Assembly: GCF_001279775.1 (NCBI RefSeq)
Contig: NZ_LGDG01000122.1
Span: forward strand, 186,001-250,000
Length of the DNA: 64,000 bases
Reading direction: 5' to 3'
Source: Streptomyces sp. MMG1533
Lineage (GTDB): Bacteria > Actinomycetota > Actinomycetes > Streptomycetales > Streptomycetaceae
The translations under genes were made by a program, and so were the position numbers. Every line of letters starts with the position of its first letter. Positions within the stretch are counted from its first letter, which is position 1. The notes beneath the pieces are model-generated. The model saw only the letters and a list, made by a program, of their open reading frames with translations, was not told the DNA's origin and did no database searches. Positions 1 through 9,265 of this stretch are shown in pieces.

Positions 1-1100
1 TTCTTGTCCGCCAGCGGCGCGGTCTGCTCCTGGGGCCACTGGCCCGCGACGACGAAGGAGGCGGCGAACAGGTCGGGGTGCTTGATGTTCATGCCCAGCG
101 TCATCATCGCGCCCATCGACTGCCCGGTCGCGTACAGCCGCTTGGGGTCGATGGGGTACTTCTTCGTCAGCGACCGCACGAGGTTGACGGTGGCGTCGAA
201 CAGGGTCGAGGGCTCGTAGTCGTCGTCGATCACGACGGAGCCGTATTCCGGGGCCAGGACGAAGGACTCGTGCCGGGCCTGGTCCTCCGGGCTCGCCCAG
301 CACACGGCGCCGAGCCCCTGCACCAGCGGACCCTGCGTGGCGACGTTGACCACGGTCGAGTCGTGCATGAACAGCACCAGCGGGTAGCTGTTGCCGGGGT
401 CGTGGTTCTTCGGGACGAAGAGGTTGTACTTCAGGCTCTGGCCGGTCGCCGGGTCGTCGAAGGTGAACTGCTGGAAGTCGTCGACGATGGGATTCACCAC
501 GGAACCGGTGGCCAGCGTGGTGTCGATCGCCGGGTAGCGGGCGCCGCGGGTGGTGGTGACCGTGCCCTTCTGGGTCAGCGTCGCCTTCGCCGCCTGGATG
601 GTCCCGCCCGGGGTGGTGTCGCCGACCTGCGGCCCGCCCCCACCGGGAGCGCCGCCGGAGCCACCGGAACTGCTCGGACTGGGACTGGCCGTGGCCGCGG
701 GGGCGCTGGGCGTCCCCGTCGGGGAGCCGCCGGAACCGATCCCCCACAGGGCCGCCGCCGTGTCGTCGGGCGAGAGCTCGACGATGACGTAGCGGCCGTC
801 CCTGCCCCGCTCGGCGAGAGCGGCCGTCCGGTTCGCGTAGACCTTGGTGACCGTCCGGTCGGTGACCGCGAACGTCGACGTCGACAGCGTCGAGGTGTCG
901 ATGTCCTGGTCGTACTCGACCGCTACCGCAATGAGCTTCTGACCCTCGCCGAACACCTTCGTGATCGCGGTGGCGCTCTGGACGTGACCGGCATTGGAAG
1001 CCGTGACGTCAGGGTCGGCGGTCGCGGCGTAGGCCACGCTGCCCACGGCGGCGAGTGAACCGGCCGTCGCGGCTCCGGCGATGAACGTGCGCCTTTTCAT
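1..1100 (-). CDS. Secreted esterase/peptidase of the alpha/beta-hydrolase fold (3' end outside window)
   Basis: Reading leftwards from an ATG at 1100, about 366 residues are visible without a stop, so the C-terminus lies outside the window. The start MKRRTFIAGAATAG is a twin-arginine export signal ending near residue 25. A small N-terminal beta-rich domain follows, then a Ser/Gly/Pro-rich linker at about residues 120-150, then an alpha/beta-hydrolase domain with the nucleophile elbow G-Q-S-M-G near residue 326. This matches secreted esterases or predicted peptidases of the PHB-depolymerase/prolyl-oligopeptidase type. The Asp and His of the triad would be in the missing part. A GAGGAG ribosome binding site supports the start. 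The substrate cannot be told. Confidence 0.82.
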   Translation of the reverse strand, partial: MKRRTFIAGAATAGSLAAVGSVAYAATADPDVTASNAGHVQSATAITKVFGEGQKLIAVAVEYDQDIDTSTLSTSTFAVTDRTVTKVYANRTAALAERGRDGRYVIVELSPDDTAAALWGIGSGGSPTGTPSAPAATASPSPSSSGGSGGAPGGGGPQVGDTTPGGTIQAAKATLTQKGTVTTTRGARYPAIDTTLATGSVVNPIVDDFQQFTFDDPATGQSLKYNLFVPKNHDPGNSYPLVLFMHDSTVVNVATQGPLVQGLGAVCWASPEDQARHESFVLAPEYGSVVIDDDYEPSTLFDATVNLVRSLTKKYPIDPKRLYATGQSMGAMMTLGMNIKHPDLFAASFVVAGQWPQEQTAPLADK

Positions 1101-1181
1101 GGAACGGACTCCTCAGAATGGGGGAATGGGGGAAATGAGGGAATGGGGGAGCGGGGGTGAGTTGACAGAATTGGCCCCGGC

Positions 1182-2516
1182 TCAGCCGCGCAGCGCGTCG
1201 AGCATGTCGCCGATCTTCGCCGCGACCGTCTCGGCCGCGCCCTGGGCGTAGGAGGAGTCCATCGCCTCGTACGTGATCCGGGCGTAACCGCGGGCCTCGG
1301 CCATGTTCTTCGAGCCGCCCTCCAGCATCGACAGGACGGCGGTGTGCGGGAACGGCGAGTGCTTCTTGATGCTCAGCGCGGTGTCGGTGGACAGCTCCGG
1401 CTCCACACCGGCGAACACGCCGTCACCGACCTGGAGGACCCAGATCGGCACGTCCGCGGTGCCGGTGGGAGTGAAGTCGTACGTCTTCGTCGGCCCTGTC
1501 GGATGCCCCCCGGCCGTCGTGCCGACCGTGACGGTGTCGGTCACCAGACGCAGGGGTGAACTCGCGCCGGCGCCCGCGGTCTTGATGGTCTCGCTGACCC
1601 TGACCACCTCGGTGCCCAGCCGCTCGCCCTGCACCGTGAGCAGCAGCCAGCCCGCGTCCTGGGCGTCGACCTGGGACCACTTCTTGTCCTTGTCGATGGT
1701 GTATCGCTTCGAGCGGAACGCCGGTGCCTGGTCCCCGCAGGAGCCGACCAGGAAGAACCCGACGGTGTCACCGCCGTACTGCTTCTCGACGTGCTGGACC
1801 GCCGCGCCGGCGAGGTCGGCCGTGATCGGCAGGTCGCCGCTCGCCATGACGGACTCCATCATGACCGAGGACTGGACGCTGTAGTTCATGAGGACGGCGA
1901 TCGGGTTGCCGTCCTCATCGTCGAAGCGGGTGACGCCCACGCTCTTGTCGGAGGTGCCGGCCTCCCCGGTGCCCAGCCACCACCCGTCGGCGGTGAGGAC
2001 GTCCCGGTTGACGTTGACGTCGCACCTGCCGGTGCCGTAGCCGACGCGCGCCGCTTTGAGGCCCTTGACGGCGACGGCGACGGCGGTCGAGGCGGCCTGC
2101 TTGATCTGCTCGACGTACTGGGCCGTTCCCGTGCCGGTGCTGGTCGAATTCACGTGCGGGGCGGAGAACGTGTGCGTCACGGTCACCACGATGTCGGCCG
2201 TCGCCACGCCGGCGGCCTTCGTGATGACCGCCCTGATCGCGCTGATCGCCTCCGCGCTGATCGACGTCAGGTCCAGCACGGTGAGGGCGACGCGGCGCGA
2301 CCCGCTTTCCAGCAGAAGGATCCGCACGTAGAGGTCGTCGTGGACGGTGGTGAAGTTGTCGAGCGGCAGGAGGGACGACGGAATGCCGATCGCCGCCCGC
2401 CCGGCGCCCACCTTCAGCCCGGTTCCGCCCGACGCCCGGGCCTCGGCAGCGGTCGACAGGGATGCGGCCGTCACCGCCGTTGCCACGGAGCTGCTCAGAA
2501 ATGACCGCCGATGCAT
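1182..2516 (-). CDS. Exported neutral-ceramidase-like hydrolase
   Basis: A 444-residue protein whose start (MHRRSFLSSS) is a twin-arginine signal with an Ala-rich h-region to about residue 28. The body resembles the neutral/alkaline non-lysosomal ceramidase N-terminal domain: a predicted metal or active-site loop HTFSAPH at 115-121, NVNRD at 168-172 and a GSCGDQAPAF loop at 258-267. It is shorter than true ceramidases (about 650 residues) and lacks their C-terminal Ig-like domain, so amide hydrolysis of a ceramide is only inferred. A broken second copy lies at 5131-6016 on the far side of the P450/dehydrogenase pair. The gene diverges from the P450. Confidence 0.75.
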   Translation of the reverse strand: MHRRSFLSSSVATAVTAASLSTAAEARASGGTGLKVGAGRAAIGIPSSLLPLDNFTTVHDDLYVRILLLESGSRRVALTVLDLTSISAEAISAIRAVITKAAGVATADIVVTVTHTFSAPHVNSTSTGTGTAQYVEQIKQAASTAVAVAVKGLKAARVGYGTGRCDVNVNRDVLTADGWWLGTGEAGTSDKSVGVTRFDDEDGNPIAVLMNYSVQSSVMMESVMASGDLPITADLAGAAVQHVEKQYGGDTVGFFLVGSCGDQAPAFRSKRYTIDKDKKWSQVDAQDAGWLLLTVQGERLGTEVVRVSETIKTAGAGASSPLRLVTDTVTVGTTAGGHPTGPTKTYDFTPTGTADVPIWVLQVGDGVFAGVEPELSTDTALSIKKHSPFPHTAVLSMLEGGSKNMAEARGYARITYEAMDSSYAQGAAETVAAKIGDMLDALRG

Positions 2517-2818
2517 CTAATTCTCCTTCGAATTCTTTATCGACTCCATCGTGGGGATCGTTGCATCGCGATATTCGGAGGGTCAATGAGCAGGGTGAGG
2601 AACATAAGATTGCATGCGGCGAATGAACGCGCGTGACCAGGAATTATCTGAATAGCCTGTGCAAATCTCGCCTTTTTCTTGGGGAGTTCACAGGTGGGTA
2701 TCTGGCCGGACGCTGGACGCGGCTGGAAGTGGACCAAGCGGTACGATGGCACTCGTCATTGATTGTACCGGTCGGTCGAAGTAGGCTGCTGCGTGAAGCA
2801 ACACGAGGAGAGGTGACC
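2517..2818. promoter_or_regulatory. Divergent promoter region with A+T-rich patch and an inverted repeat
   Basis: About 300 bp separate the ceramidase-like gene (leftward) from the P450 gene (rightward). The stretch 2530-2690 is visibly richer in A+T than the neighbourhood, as expected for promoters or foreign-origin DNA. An inverted repeat CGGTAC (2739-2744) / GTACCG (2765-2770) lies 50-80 bp before the P450 start and could bind a regulator. The P450 frame is open upstream to 2633, but no start there has a ribosome binding site. No regulator gene is adjacent. Confidence 0.4.
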
Positions 2819-4060
2819 ATGACCGAGACAGTGTCCGGTACCGGCACGCCCCAGGAATTCCCTGAGTTCCCGTCGCCCCGTGCGAGCGAGTGCCCCTTCG
2901 CCCCGCCGCCGGGTCTGCTCGAACTGCACGAGACGGGGAGGGCCGTCGTCCGCGCCAGGACGTGGGACGGCAGCACACCGTGGGTCGCCACGTCCCACGA
3001 GGGCCTGCGCCAGATCCTCTCGGACCCCCGGGTGAGCGCGAACATCGGCGCACCCGGCTACCCGTACACGACCGAGTCCATGAAGGCGCATGCCGCCGAC
3101 ATCCAGCCGTCCATCAACAACACCGACGGAGCCGAGCACGCCCGGTGGCGCCGGATGCTGACCGGCTCCTTCACCCGTCACCGGATGGAGAAACTCCGGC
3201 CGGCCATCCAGCAGATCACCGACGACCTCATCGACAAGCTGCTGGAGGGGCCCCGTCCGACCGACCTGAACGAGGCTCTGTCGCTCCCGCTTCCGTCGCT
3301 GATGATCTGTGAACTGCTCGGCGTGCCCTACGAGGACCACGAGTTCTTCCAGGAACACGCGGGTGTCACCAACTCGCGGTTCAAGACCCCGGAGGAGGCC
3401 GAGGCGACCAGGCAGGCGCTGCGCAGCTACATCTCCGGGCTCATCGAGGCCAAGATGGACGACCCTGCCGAGGACGTCCTCTCGGACCTGGGGGAACGCG
3501 TCAAGGCGGGCGACCTCACCCTGGAGGAGGCCGCCCCGCTCGGCCACATCCTGCTCGTCGCCGGCCACGACACCAGCGCCAACATGATCACGCTCGGCAC
3601 CGCGCTGTTGCTGCAGAACCCCGATCAGCTCGACGCTCTGCGCGAGCACCACGACGACCCCAAGTTCGTCGCGAACGCCGTCGAGGAACTGCTGCGCTAT
3701 CTGACGATCCCGCACCTGCTGGCGCGCCGGGCGATCGTCGAGGACATCGAGATCGACGGCGAGATCCTCCGGGCCGGCGAGGGTGTCATCGCGTCCCTGC
3801 CCGCGGCGAACTGGGACCCCAAGACGTACCCCGAGCCCGGGAAACTCGACCTCACGCGCCCCGCCGCGAACCACCTGGCCTTCAGCTGGGGGCCGCACCA
3901 GTGCATCGGGCAGCAGCTCGCCCGGATCGAGCTGCACGTCGTGTTCAGCACGCTGTTCCGCCGTATCCCGACTCTTCGACTCGCCGTCGACGTCTCGGAG
4001 TTGAAGTTCAAGGAGGACTCACAGGCATACGGCATCTACGACCTTCCGGTCACCTGGTGA
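2819..4060 (+). CDS. Cytochrome P450
   Basis: A 413-residue soluble bacterial P450. Visible hallmarks are the C-helix HARWRR (107-112), the I-helix oxygen-activation motif AGHDTS (248-253), the K-helix E290-x-x-R293 and the haem loop FSWGPHQCIG (355-364) with Cys362 as thiolate ligand. The haem loop fits FxxGxHxCxG but has Ser-Trp where many Streptomyces enzymes have Gly-His. The ATG at 2819 was chosen because GAGGAGAGG ends a few bases upstream. The alcohol dehydrogenase gene starts 15 nt after the stop, so hydroxylation of a substrate followed by oxidation of the alcohol is a reasonable inference. No ferredoxin gene is linked. Confidence 0.93.
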   Translation: MTETVSGTGTPQEFPEFPSPRASECPFAPPPGLLELHETGRAVVRARTWDGSTPWVATSHEGLRQILSDPRVSANIGAPGYPYTTESMKAHAADIQPSINNTDGAEHARWRRMLTGSFTRHRMEKLRPAIQQITDDLIDKLLEGPRPTDLNEALSLPLPSLMICELLGVPYEDHEFFQEHAGVTNSRFKTPEEAEATRQALRSYISGLIEAKMDDPAEDVLSDLGERVKAGDLTLEEAAPLGHILLVAGHDTSANMITLGTALLLQNPDQLDALREHHDDPKFVANAVEELLRYLTIPHLLARRAIVEDIEIDGEILRAGEGVIASLPAANWDPKTYPEPGKLDLTRPAANHLAFSWGPHQCIGQQLARIELHVVFSTLFRRIPTLRLAVDVSELKFKEDSQAYGIYDLPVTW

Positions 4061-4074
4061 GGAGAGCGAACCCG

Positions 4075-5118
4075 ATGGCCACGATGAAGTCTGTCCAGAC
4101 CGGTGCGAAGAACGAGATCGCGGTGGTGGAGATCGAGCGACCCGTGCCCGGGCCGCAGGACGTGCTCGTACGGATCCGCGCCTGCGGCATCTGCGGCACG
4201 GACACGTTCTTCGTCCAGGTGGGTGGCACCCCCTACACCCCGGACGGCGAAGTGGTCCCCCTGCCGCTCGGTCACGAGCCGGCCGGCGAGGTCGTCGAGG
4301 TGGGCGCCGAGGTCACCGACCTGAAGGTCGGCGACCGCGTGGTCGTCAACCCGCAGGGCGTGCCCTCCGGGATCATCGGCTGCGGTGGCGAACACGGAGC
4401 CATGAGCGAGTACCTGCTCATCGAGAACGCCGAGATCGGCACGAGCGTCGCCGTCTTCCCGGACGACGTTCCCTTCGATGTCGCCGCCCTCAACGAGCCG
4501 ATGGCGGTCGCCCGGCACTGCGTCAACCGTTCCGAGGCGGGGCCGGCCGACAAGGTCGTGGTGTTCGGTGCCGGCCCCATCGGCCTGGGCACCACGATCT
4601 GGCTGAAGCTGCGCGGAGTGGAGCACGTGGTGGTCGTCGACATCATCCCCGAGCGCCTGGAGACCGCGCTGGCGGTAGGCGCCGACGCGGTCGTCAACTC
4701 GGCGAAGGAGGACGTGACGGAGCGCCTGGCCGAACTGCACGGCCAGGCCGCCAACGCGCTCGGGCAGCCCCGTGCCGGCACCGACATCTACATCGACGCC
4801 GCCGGCGCCCCGGCCGTGTTCCAGGCCGCCGTGGACTCGGCGAAGTGGAAGGCCAAGATGGTCATGGTCGCCGTACAGAAGAAGTCCGACGCCATCGACC
4901 TGGGAGGCATGCTCCGCAGCGAACTGACCCTCATAGCGTCCCAGGGCTACCCCACCGAGATCTTCGAGGTCACCCCCGAACTCGCCGAGCACCAGGAACG
5001 GTTCGCCCGGCTGATCAGCCACCGCGTGCCGTTCTCCGAGGTCGACCGGGCCTTCGAGCTCGCGTTGACCCCCGGGGCCGCCGAGAAGGTCGTCGTGACC
5101 TTCGACGATCAGACCTAG
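4075..5118 (+). CDS. Zinc-type medium-chain alcohol dehydrogenase
   Basis: A 347-residue MDR-superfamily dehydrogenase. Catalytic zinc ligands are visible as C37-G-I-C-G-T-D and G66-H-E; the Rossmann dinucleotide motif is GAGPIGLG in the middle of the protein. The four-cysteine lobe that binds structural zinc is missing: the corresponding stretch has a single Cys near 103 (IIGCGGEHG), as in sorbitol/threonine-dehydrogenase-like relatives without structural zinc. It follows the P450 by 15 nt with GGAGAGCG as ribosome binding site and is almost certainly co-transcribed, so it probably oxidises the P450 product or regenerates its substrate. Confidence 0.9.
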   Translation: MATMKSVQTGAKNEIAVVEIERPVPGPQDVLVRIRACGICGTDTFFVQVGGTPYTPDGEVVPLPLGHEPAGEVVEVGAEVTDLKVGDRVVVNPQGVPSGIIGCGGEHGAMSEYLLIENAEIGTSVAVFPDDVPFDVAALNEPMAVARHCVNRSEAGPADKVVVFGAGPIGLGTTIWLKLRGVEHVVVVDIIPERLETALAVGADAVVNSAKEDVTERLAELHGQAANALGQPRAGTDIYIDAAGAPAVFQAAVDSAKWKAKMVMVAVQKKSDAIDLGGMLRSELTLIASQGYPTEIFEVTPELAEHQERFARLISHRVPFSEVDRAFELALTPGAAEKVVVTFDDQT

Positions 5119-5130
5119 GGCCGGTCCGGC

Positions 5131-6016
5131 TCACAGTGTCCGCAGCAGATCTGTGACTCCCTCGGCGACTCTTTCGGCGGCACCCCTGGCGTGCCGGGGC
5201 GTACCGGGAGTTCATGGCCTCGTAGGTGATGCGGTCGTAACTCCCGGCGTCCGCCAGGTACTTGGCGGCGCCGTTGGTCATGGTGACGACGCAGGTGGCG
5301 GGGAACGGGGAAGCGGTCTTGATGTCCAGGCCGGTTCGGGCGTTCAACTCCACCTGCGTGCAGGCGAGGACGGTGTCGCCGATGCGGGCCACCGCGATCG
5401 GGGCTTCTGCCTCGCCGTCCGGGGTGAAGTCGTAGTCCGTCGTCGGGCGGAGGGCGTGCCGGCCCGCGGGGGGTACCTGGGCAGGGACCTTCACTCGGTC
5501 GTGGAGTATCCGCAGCGGTGCCGTGGGGGCGGCGGTGCGGATCTGTTCGGTGACCCGCACGGCCCCGGCGGCGAGCCGTTCGCCGAGCAGTTCCACCAGC
5601 GCGACCCGTCGTTATGGACATCGGTGCGGAGTAGCTCGCCCTCCCCGGTGACCGTGGTGCCCTGGTCGGCGCGGCCGGCGCAGTGAGTTCCTCTGCCGCT
5701 CGGCCTCGGGCGTGCGCTAGGGCGGCAGGACGTGCGGGGCGGAGAACGTGTGGCCCGCCACGATCAGGCAGTGGTCCGGCTCCACCGCACACGTCCGCCG
5801 GAGGATGTACCGGGTCCGGGCGATCTGGTCCTCGAAGAGGGACGTCTGCTCGATCACGGTGACCGCGAGCCGAGTGGTCCCGTCGTCCAGGACGAGGACC
5901 CGTACGCGCAGGGGGTCGTGGAGCGAGGTGAACCCGTCGACCGGGAAGAGGGAGTCCGGCAGTTCGACGACCGCCCTGCCCGCGCCGGCGGTGAGAGCCG
6001 AGCCAGGCCCGGTCAT
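5131..6016 (-). pseudogene. Decayed copy of the ceramidase-like hydrolase gene
   Basis: The first 98 residues (6016 down to about 5720) match the gene at 1182-2516, including the shared HTFSAPHV loop, then run into a TAG stop. Homology resumes near 5600 with LLGERLAAGAVRVTEQI, the counterpart of VQGERLGTEVVRVSETI, so roughly 170 central residues have been lost. Near 5190-5200 the frame shifts once more: the true C-terminus GAAERVAEGVTDLLRTL, matching GAAETVAAKIGDMLDAL, is read in another frame and ends at TGA 5131-5133. The start also lacks the twin-arginine signal of the intact copy. An internal deletion plus a frameshift make a functional product very unlikely. Confidence 0.82.
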
Positions 6017-6132
6017 GAGCTTGCGAGACGTCCGTCATCCCGACCACGCCCCCGAGTCATCCGGCGGGCGCTCGCCGGCGGGTGTGCAGGGCGCCGCGAG
6101 GCAAGGCCCTGGACTGCAGGTGTGCCGCCTCC

Positions 6133-7506
6133 TCAGTCGCGTCCACGGGCCCGCTTGAAGCGGTCCAGCCCGTCGGCCAGGTCGATGATCGGGTCCGGGT
6201 AGTCGATGGCCGCCCGGTCCAGGCTTCCGAGCTTCCAGGGCTCGTGCACCGATGGGCCGTCGAGGCCCGCGAGTTCGGGCACCCAGCGTCGTACGTATGC
6301 CCCGTCGGGGTCGTGGCGCCTTGCCTGGGCGGTCGGGTTGAGGACCCGGTTCGGGCGGGTGTCCGTGCCGGTCCCGGCCACCCACTGCCAGTTGAGCTGG
6401 TTGTTGGCGACGTCGCCGTCGACCAGCAGGTCGAGGAAGTGCCGGGCGCCGACCCGCCAGTCGACGTAGAGCGTCTTCGCGAGGAAGGAAGCGGTCAGCA
6501 GGCGTGCGCGGTTGTGCATCCAGCCCTCGTGGCGCAGCTGGCGCATCGCCGCGTCGATCACCGGATAGCCGGTGCGGCCTTCCTTCCAGGCCGCCACGTC
6601 CTCGCGGGCCGCGCGTTCGGACCGCCAACGGTCGTGTCTGGTGCGGTAGTCGGCGGTGGCGGCGCCCGGCCGCGCCGCGAGTACCTGCCGGTGGAAGTCG
6701 CGCCAGGCCAGTTGCCGTACGAAGGCCTCCGCGCCGGGGCCGCCCGTCCGGCGCGCCCGGTGGACCAGCTCGACGGGGGAGAGGGTGCCGAAGTGCAGGT
6801 GCGGCGACAGGCGCGAGGTGGCGTCACCGGCGAGATCGTCGTGCCGGTCCTCGTACGCGGCGACACCACCACGCAGCCATGCCGACAGGCGTTTCCTGCC
6901 TTCCCGCTCACCACCCCGGGCCAGTCCTTGCGACACTCCGGCGAGGCCGCCGCGGGCGGGGAGCTCCTCGGAGCCGATGCCGTCCGGCACCCGTACGGCA
7001 CGCGGTGCGGCGAGAGTGTCGCGCAGGTGCTGACCGGACCACCGGCGGAAGTACGGGGTGAAGACGGCGAAGTGGTCGGAGGACGCCGGGGTGACCGCAC
7101 CCGGCGCGACGGCGGTGTTCACCGTGTCGTGGACGTGCAGCCGGCGCCCCTCCGCCTCCAGGGCGAGACGCAGGCGTTCCTCGCGGCGGCGCGCGTAACC
7201 GCTGACGTCGGCCGCCAGGTGCACCTCTTCGGCGTCCCCCTCGGCGGCCACCTTGCACACCTGGTCGACCACGTCACCGCAACGCACGACGAGCCGGCCG
7301 CCCCGCTCGCGCAGACCGGCGTCCAGCTCCCGCAGGCAGTCGGCCAGGAAGGCCAGCCGGTTGGCGGCGGCGAAGCCGGCGCGGTCCACGGCCCGGTCGC
7401 GCACGAACAGCGGCACCACCTGGCGGCCCCCGTCGCCGGCCGCCCGAAGCGGCGGGTGGTCGTGCAGCCGCAGGTCGGAGGTGAACAGGACGACTGAGAC
7501 GTTCAT
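6133..7506 (-). CDS. phr: Deoxyribodipyrimidine photolyase (CPD photolyase)
   Basis: A 457-residue cryptochrome/photolyase-family protein. The N-terminal alpha/beta antenna domain starts MNVSVVLFTSDLRLHDHPPL; the C-terminal helical FAD domain shows SPHLHFGTLSP, the GYPVIDAAMRQL and WMHNRAR block, and the DGDVANNQLNWQWVAGTG block that binds FAD and the DNA lesion. It repairs UV-induced cyclobutane pyrimidine dimers using blue light. ATG 7506 was chosen because the conserved N-terminus begins there; the frame is open further upstream but without homology. It lies 73 bp behind the NAD-binding oxidoreductase gene and probably shares its transcript. Confidence 0.95.
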   Translation of the reverse strand: MNVSVVLFTSDLRLHDHPPLRAAGDGGRQVVPLFVRDRAVDRAGFAAANRLAFLADCLRELDAGLRERGGRLVVRCGDVVDQVCKVAAEGDAEEVHLAADVSGYARRREERLRLALEAEGRRLHVHDTVNTAVAPGAVTPASSDHFAVFTPYFRRWSGQHLRDTLAAPRAVRVPDGIGSEELPARGGLAGVSQGLARGGEREGRKRLSAWLRGGVAAYEDRHDDLAGDATSRLSPHLHFGTLSPVELVHRARRTGGPGAEAFVRQLAWRDFHRQVLAARPGAATADYRTRHDRWRSERAAREDVAAWKEGRTGYPVIDAAMRQLRHEGWMHNRARLLTASFLAKTLYVDWRVGARHFLDLLVDGDVANNQLNWQWVAGTGTDTRPNRVLNPTAQARRHDPDGAYVRRWVPELAGLDGPSVHEPWKLGSLDRAAIDYPDPIIDLADGLDRFKRARGRD

Positions 7507-7579
7507 GACGGGTGCTCCGGGGACGGGGGGAGGTGACGGTGATCTGCTTCCATGGCGGCCGACTTGGCGGATGCGGGCG

Positions 7580-9145
7580 TCAGCGAGCGGGCGCCCGGTC
7601 CCTCGTGGGGGTGAGCGGTGCCCGGGCCGCGGCCTTTGCGATGTTGCGGGCCATGCCGCCGAACACCAGGGCGTGGAAGGGCGAGACGCTCCACCAATAG
7701 GCGTGGCCCAGCAGCCCGTGGGGATGGAAGAGAGCGCGCTGGCGGTAGCGCGTGCGGCTCCCGTGCCCGGTCTCGCCGCCCCCCTCGCGGGCTGCCTCGT
7801 CCTCCGTCTCGACATACATCTCCAGCCAGGCCAGACCGGGCAGCCGCATCTCCGCCCGCAGCCGCAGGAGCCGCCCCGGCTCGATCTCCTCGACACGCCA
7901 GAAGTCCAGCGAGTCGCCCGCTCGCAGCCGGGCCGCGTCCCTGCGCCCGCGGCGCAGACCGACCCCGCCGACCAGCCGGTCCAGCCAGCCCCGCACCGCC
8001 CAGGCGAGGGGGAACGAGTACCAGCCGTTGTCCCCGCCGATCCCCTCGATCACCCGCCACAGTGCTTCGGGGGAGGCGTCCACCGGCAGCTCCCGGTGGT
8101 CCGTGTACAGGCTGCCCCCGGCCCAGTCGGGGTCGGTGGGCAGTGGGTCGCTGGGGGCGCCGGGAACGGAGGCGGACGACCAGCGGGTGTCGACCCGGGC
8201 GTCCCGGACGCGCTGCAGCGCCAGCCGGACGGCCTCGTCGAAGCCGACGGGATGCCCGGGCGGATCGGGGACGTACCGCGCGATGTCGTGTTCGTGGCAC
8301 ACCACCTCGTGACGCAGCGACTCGGTGAGCGGCCGTGCGATCGCCGCCGGAACGGGGGTCACCAGCCCGACCCAGTGGCTGGAGAGACCGGGGGTGAGCA
8401 CGGGGACGGGGACGATGACGCGGCGCGGAAGCCCGGCCACGGCGGCGTACCTGCGCATCATGTCCCGGTAGGTCAGGATGTCCGGCCCGCCGATGTCGAA
8501 GGCCCGGTTCACGTCGTCCGGCATCCGGGCACTGCCGACGAGCGCGCGCAGCACGTCCCGCACGGCCACGGGCTGGATCCGGGTGCGCACCCAGCTCGGG
8601 GTGACCATCACCGGCAGGCGCTCGGTGAGGTAGCGCAGCATCTCGAAGGAGGCCGAGCCGGAGCCGATGACCACCGCGGCCCGCAGCACGGTCGTCGGCA
8701 CGCCCGAGCCGAGCAGGACGCGGCCCACCTCGGCGCGGGAACGCAGATGCGGCGACAGCTCCTTCTCGGGCACGCCCGCGGGAGTGAGACCACCGAGGTA
8801 GACGATGCGCCGGACCCCGGTGGCGCGGGCCTGCTCACCGAAGATCCGGGCCGCCTCGCGGTCGGTCTCCTCGAAACGGCTGCCGGTGCCCAGGGCGTGC
8901 ACCAGGTAGTAGGCGACGTCGATGTCCCGCAGGGCCCCGGCGACGGACTCGACGTCGGTGACGTCCCCGCGCACCACCTCCACGTCGCCCGCCCACGGAT
9001 GATCGCGCAGCTTTCCGGGGGAGCGGGCCAGACAGCGCACCCGATGCCCCTCGGCGAGCAGTTCCGGAACAAGCCGGCCGCCGATGTACCCCGTGGCGCC
9101 GGTCACCAGGCAGCGCAGTCCCGGTCCGGAGTCGTCCTCGCTCAT
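7580..9145 (-). CDS. NAD(P)-binding SDR-type oxidoreductase with C-terminal DUF2867-like domain
   Basis: A 521-residue two-domain protein. Residues 1-310 form an atypical short-chain dehydrogenase/NmrA-like Rossmann domain with TGATGYIG at 15-22, a conserved VHALG segment and LRAAVVIGSGS. From about residue 330 a second domain (GWYSFPLAWAVRGWLDRLVGG, DFWRVEEIEPGRLLRLRAEM) resembles DUF2867, a lipid-binding-like SRPBCC fold. The substrate is unknown. Linkage to photolyase is common in actinomycetes and suggests a light- or oxidative-stress regulon, which is inference. ATG 9145 is followed directly by the conserved Rossmann start. Confidence 0.82.
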   Translation of the reverse strand: MSEDDSGPGLRCLVTGATGYIGGRLVPELLAEGHRVRCLARSPGKLRDHPWAGDVEVVRGDVTDVESVAGALRDIDVAYYLVHALGTGSRFEETDREAARIFGEQARATGVRRIVYLGGLTPAGVPEKELSPHLRSRAEVGRVLLGSGVPTTVLRAAVVIGSGSASFEMLRYLTERLPVMVTPSWVRTRIQPVAVRDVLRALVGSARMPDDVNRAFDIGGPDILTYRDMMRRYAAVAGLPRRVIVPVPVLTPGLSSHWVGLVTPVPAAIARPLTESLRHEVVCHEHDIARYVPDPPGHPVGFDEAVRLALQRVRDARVDTRWSSASVPGAPSDPLPTDPDWAGGSLYTDHRELPVDASPEALWRVIEGIGGDNGWYSFPLAWAVRGWLDRLVGGVGLRRGRRDAARLRAGDSLDFWRVEEIEPGRLLRLRAEMRLPGLAWLEMYVETEDEAAREGGGETGHGSRTRYRQRALFHPHGLLGHAYWWSVSPFHALVFGGMARNIAKAAARAPLTPTRDRAPAR

Positions 9146-9265
9146 CACGCCTCGCTCCCTCGGTGTAGGTGTCCCCGTTATCCCTTCCACAGAACGGACC
9201 GGAGCGGACGCGGTGATTTGCATGGATTTCGAAGGGTGTGTCCAGTGGGTTGCGCAGAGCGACAC

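Noticed and set aside
2633..2818. Extension of the P450 reading frame by 62 codons
   Set aside because: No ribosome binding site is present and the extension includes A+T-rich promoter-like DNA; ATG 2819 has a strong GAGGAG signal and gives the usual length.
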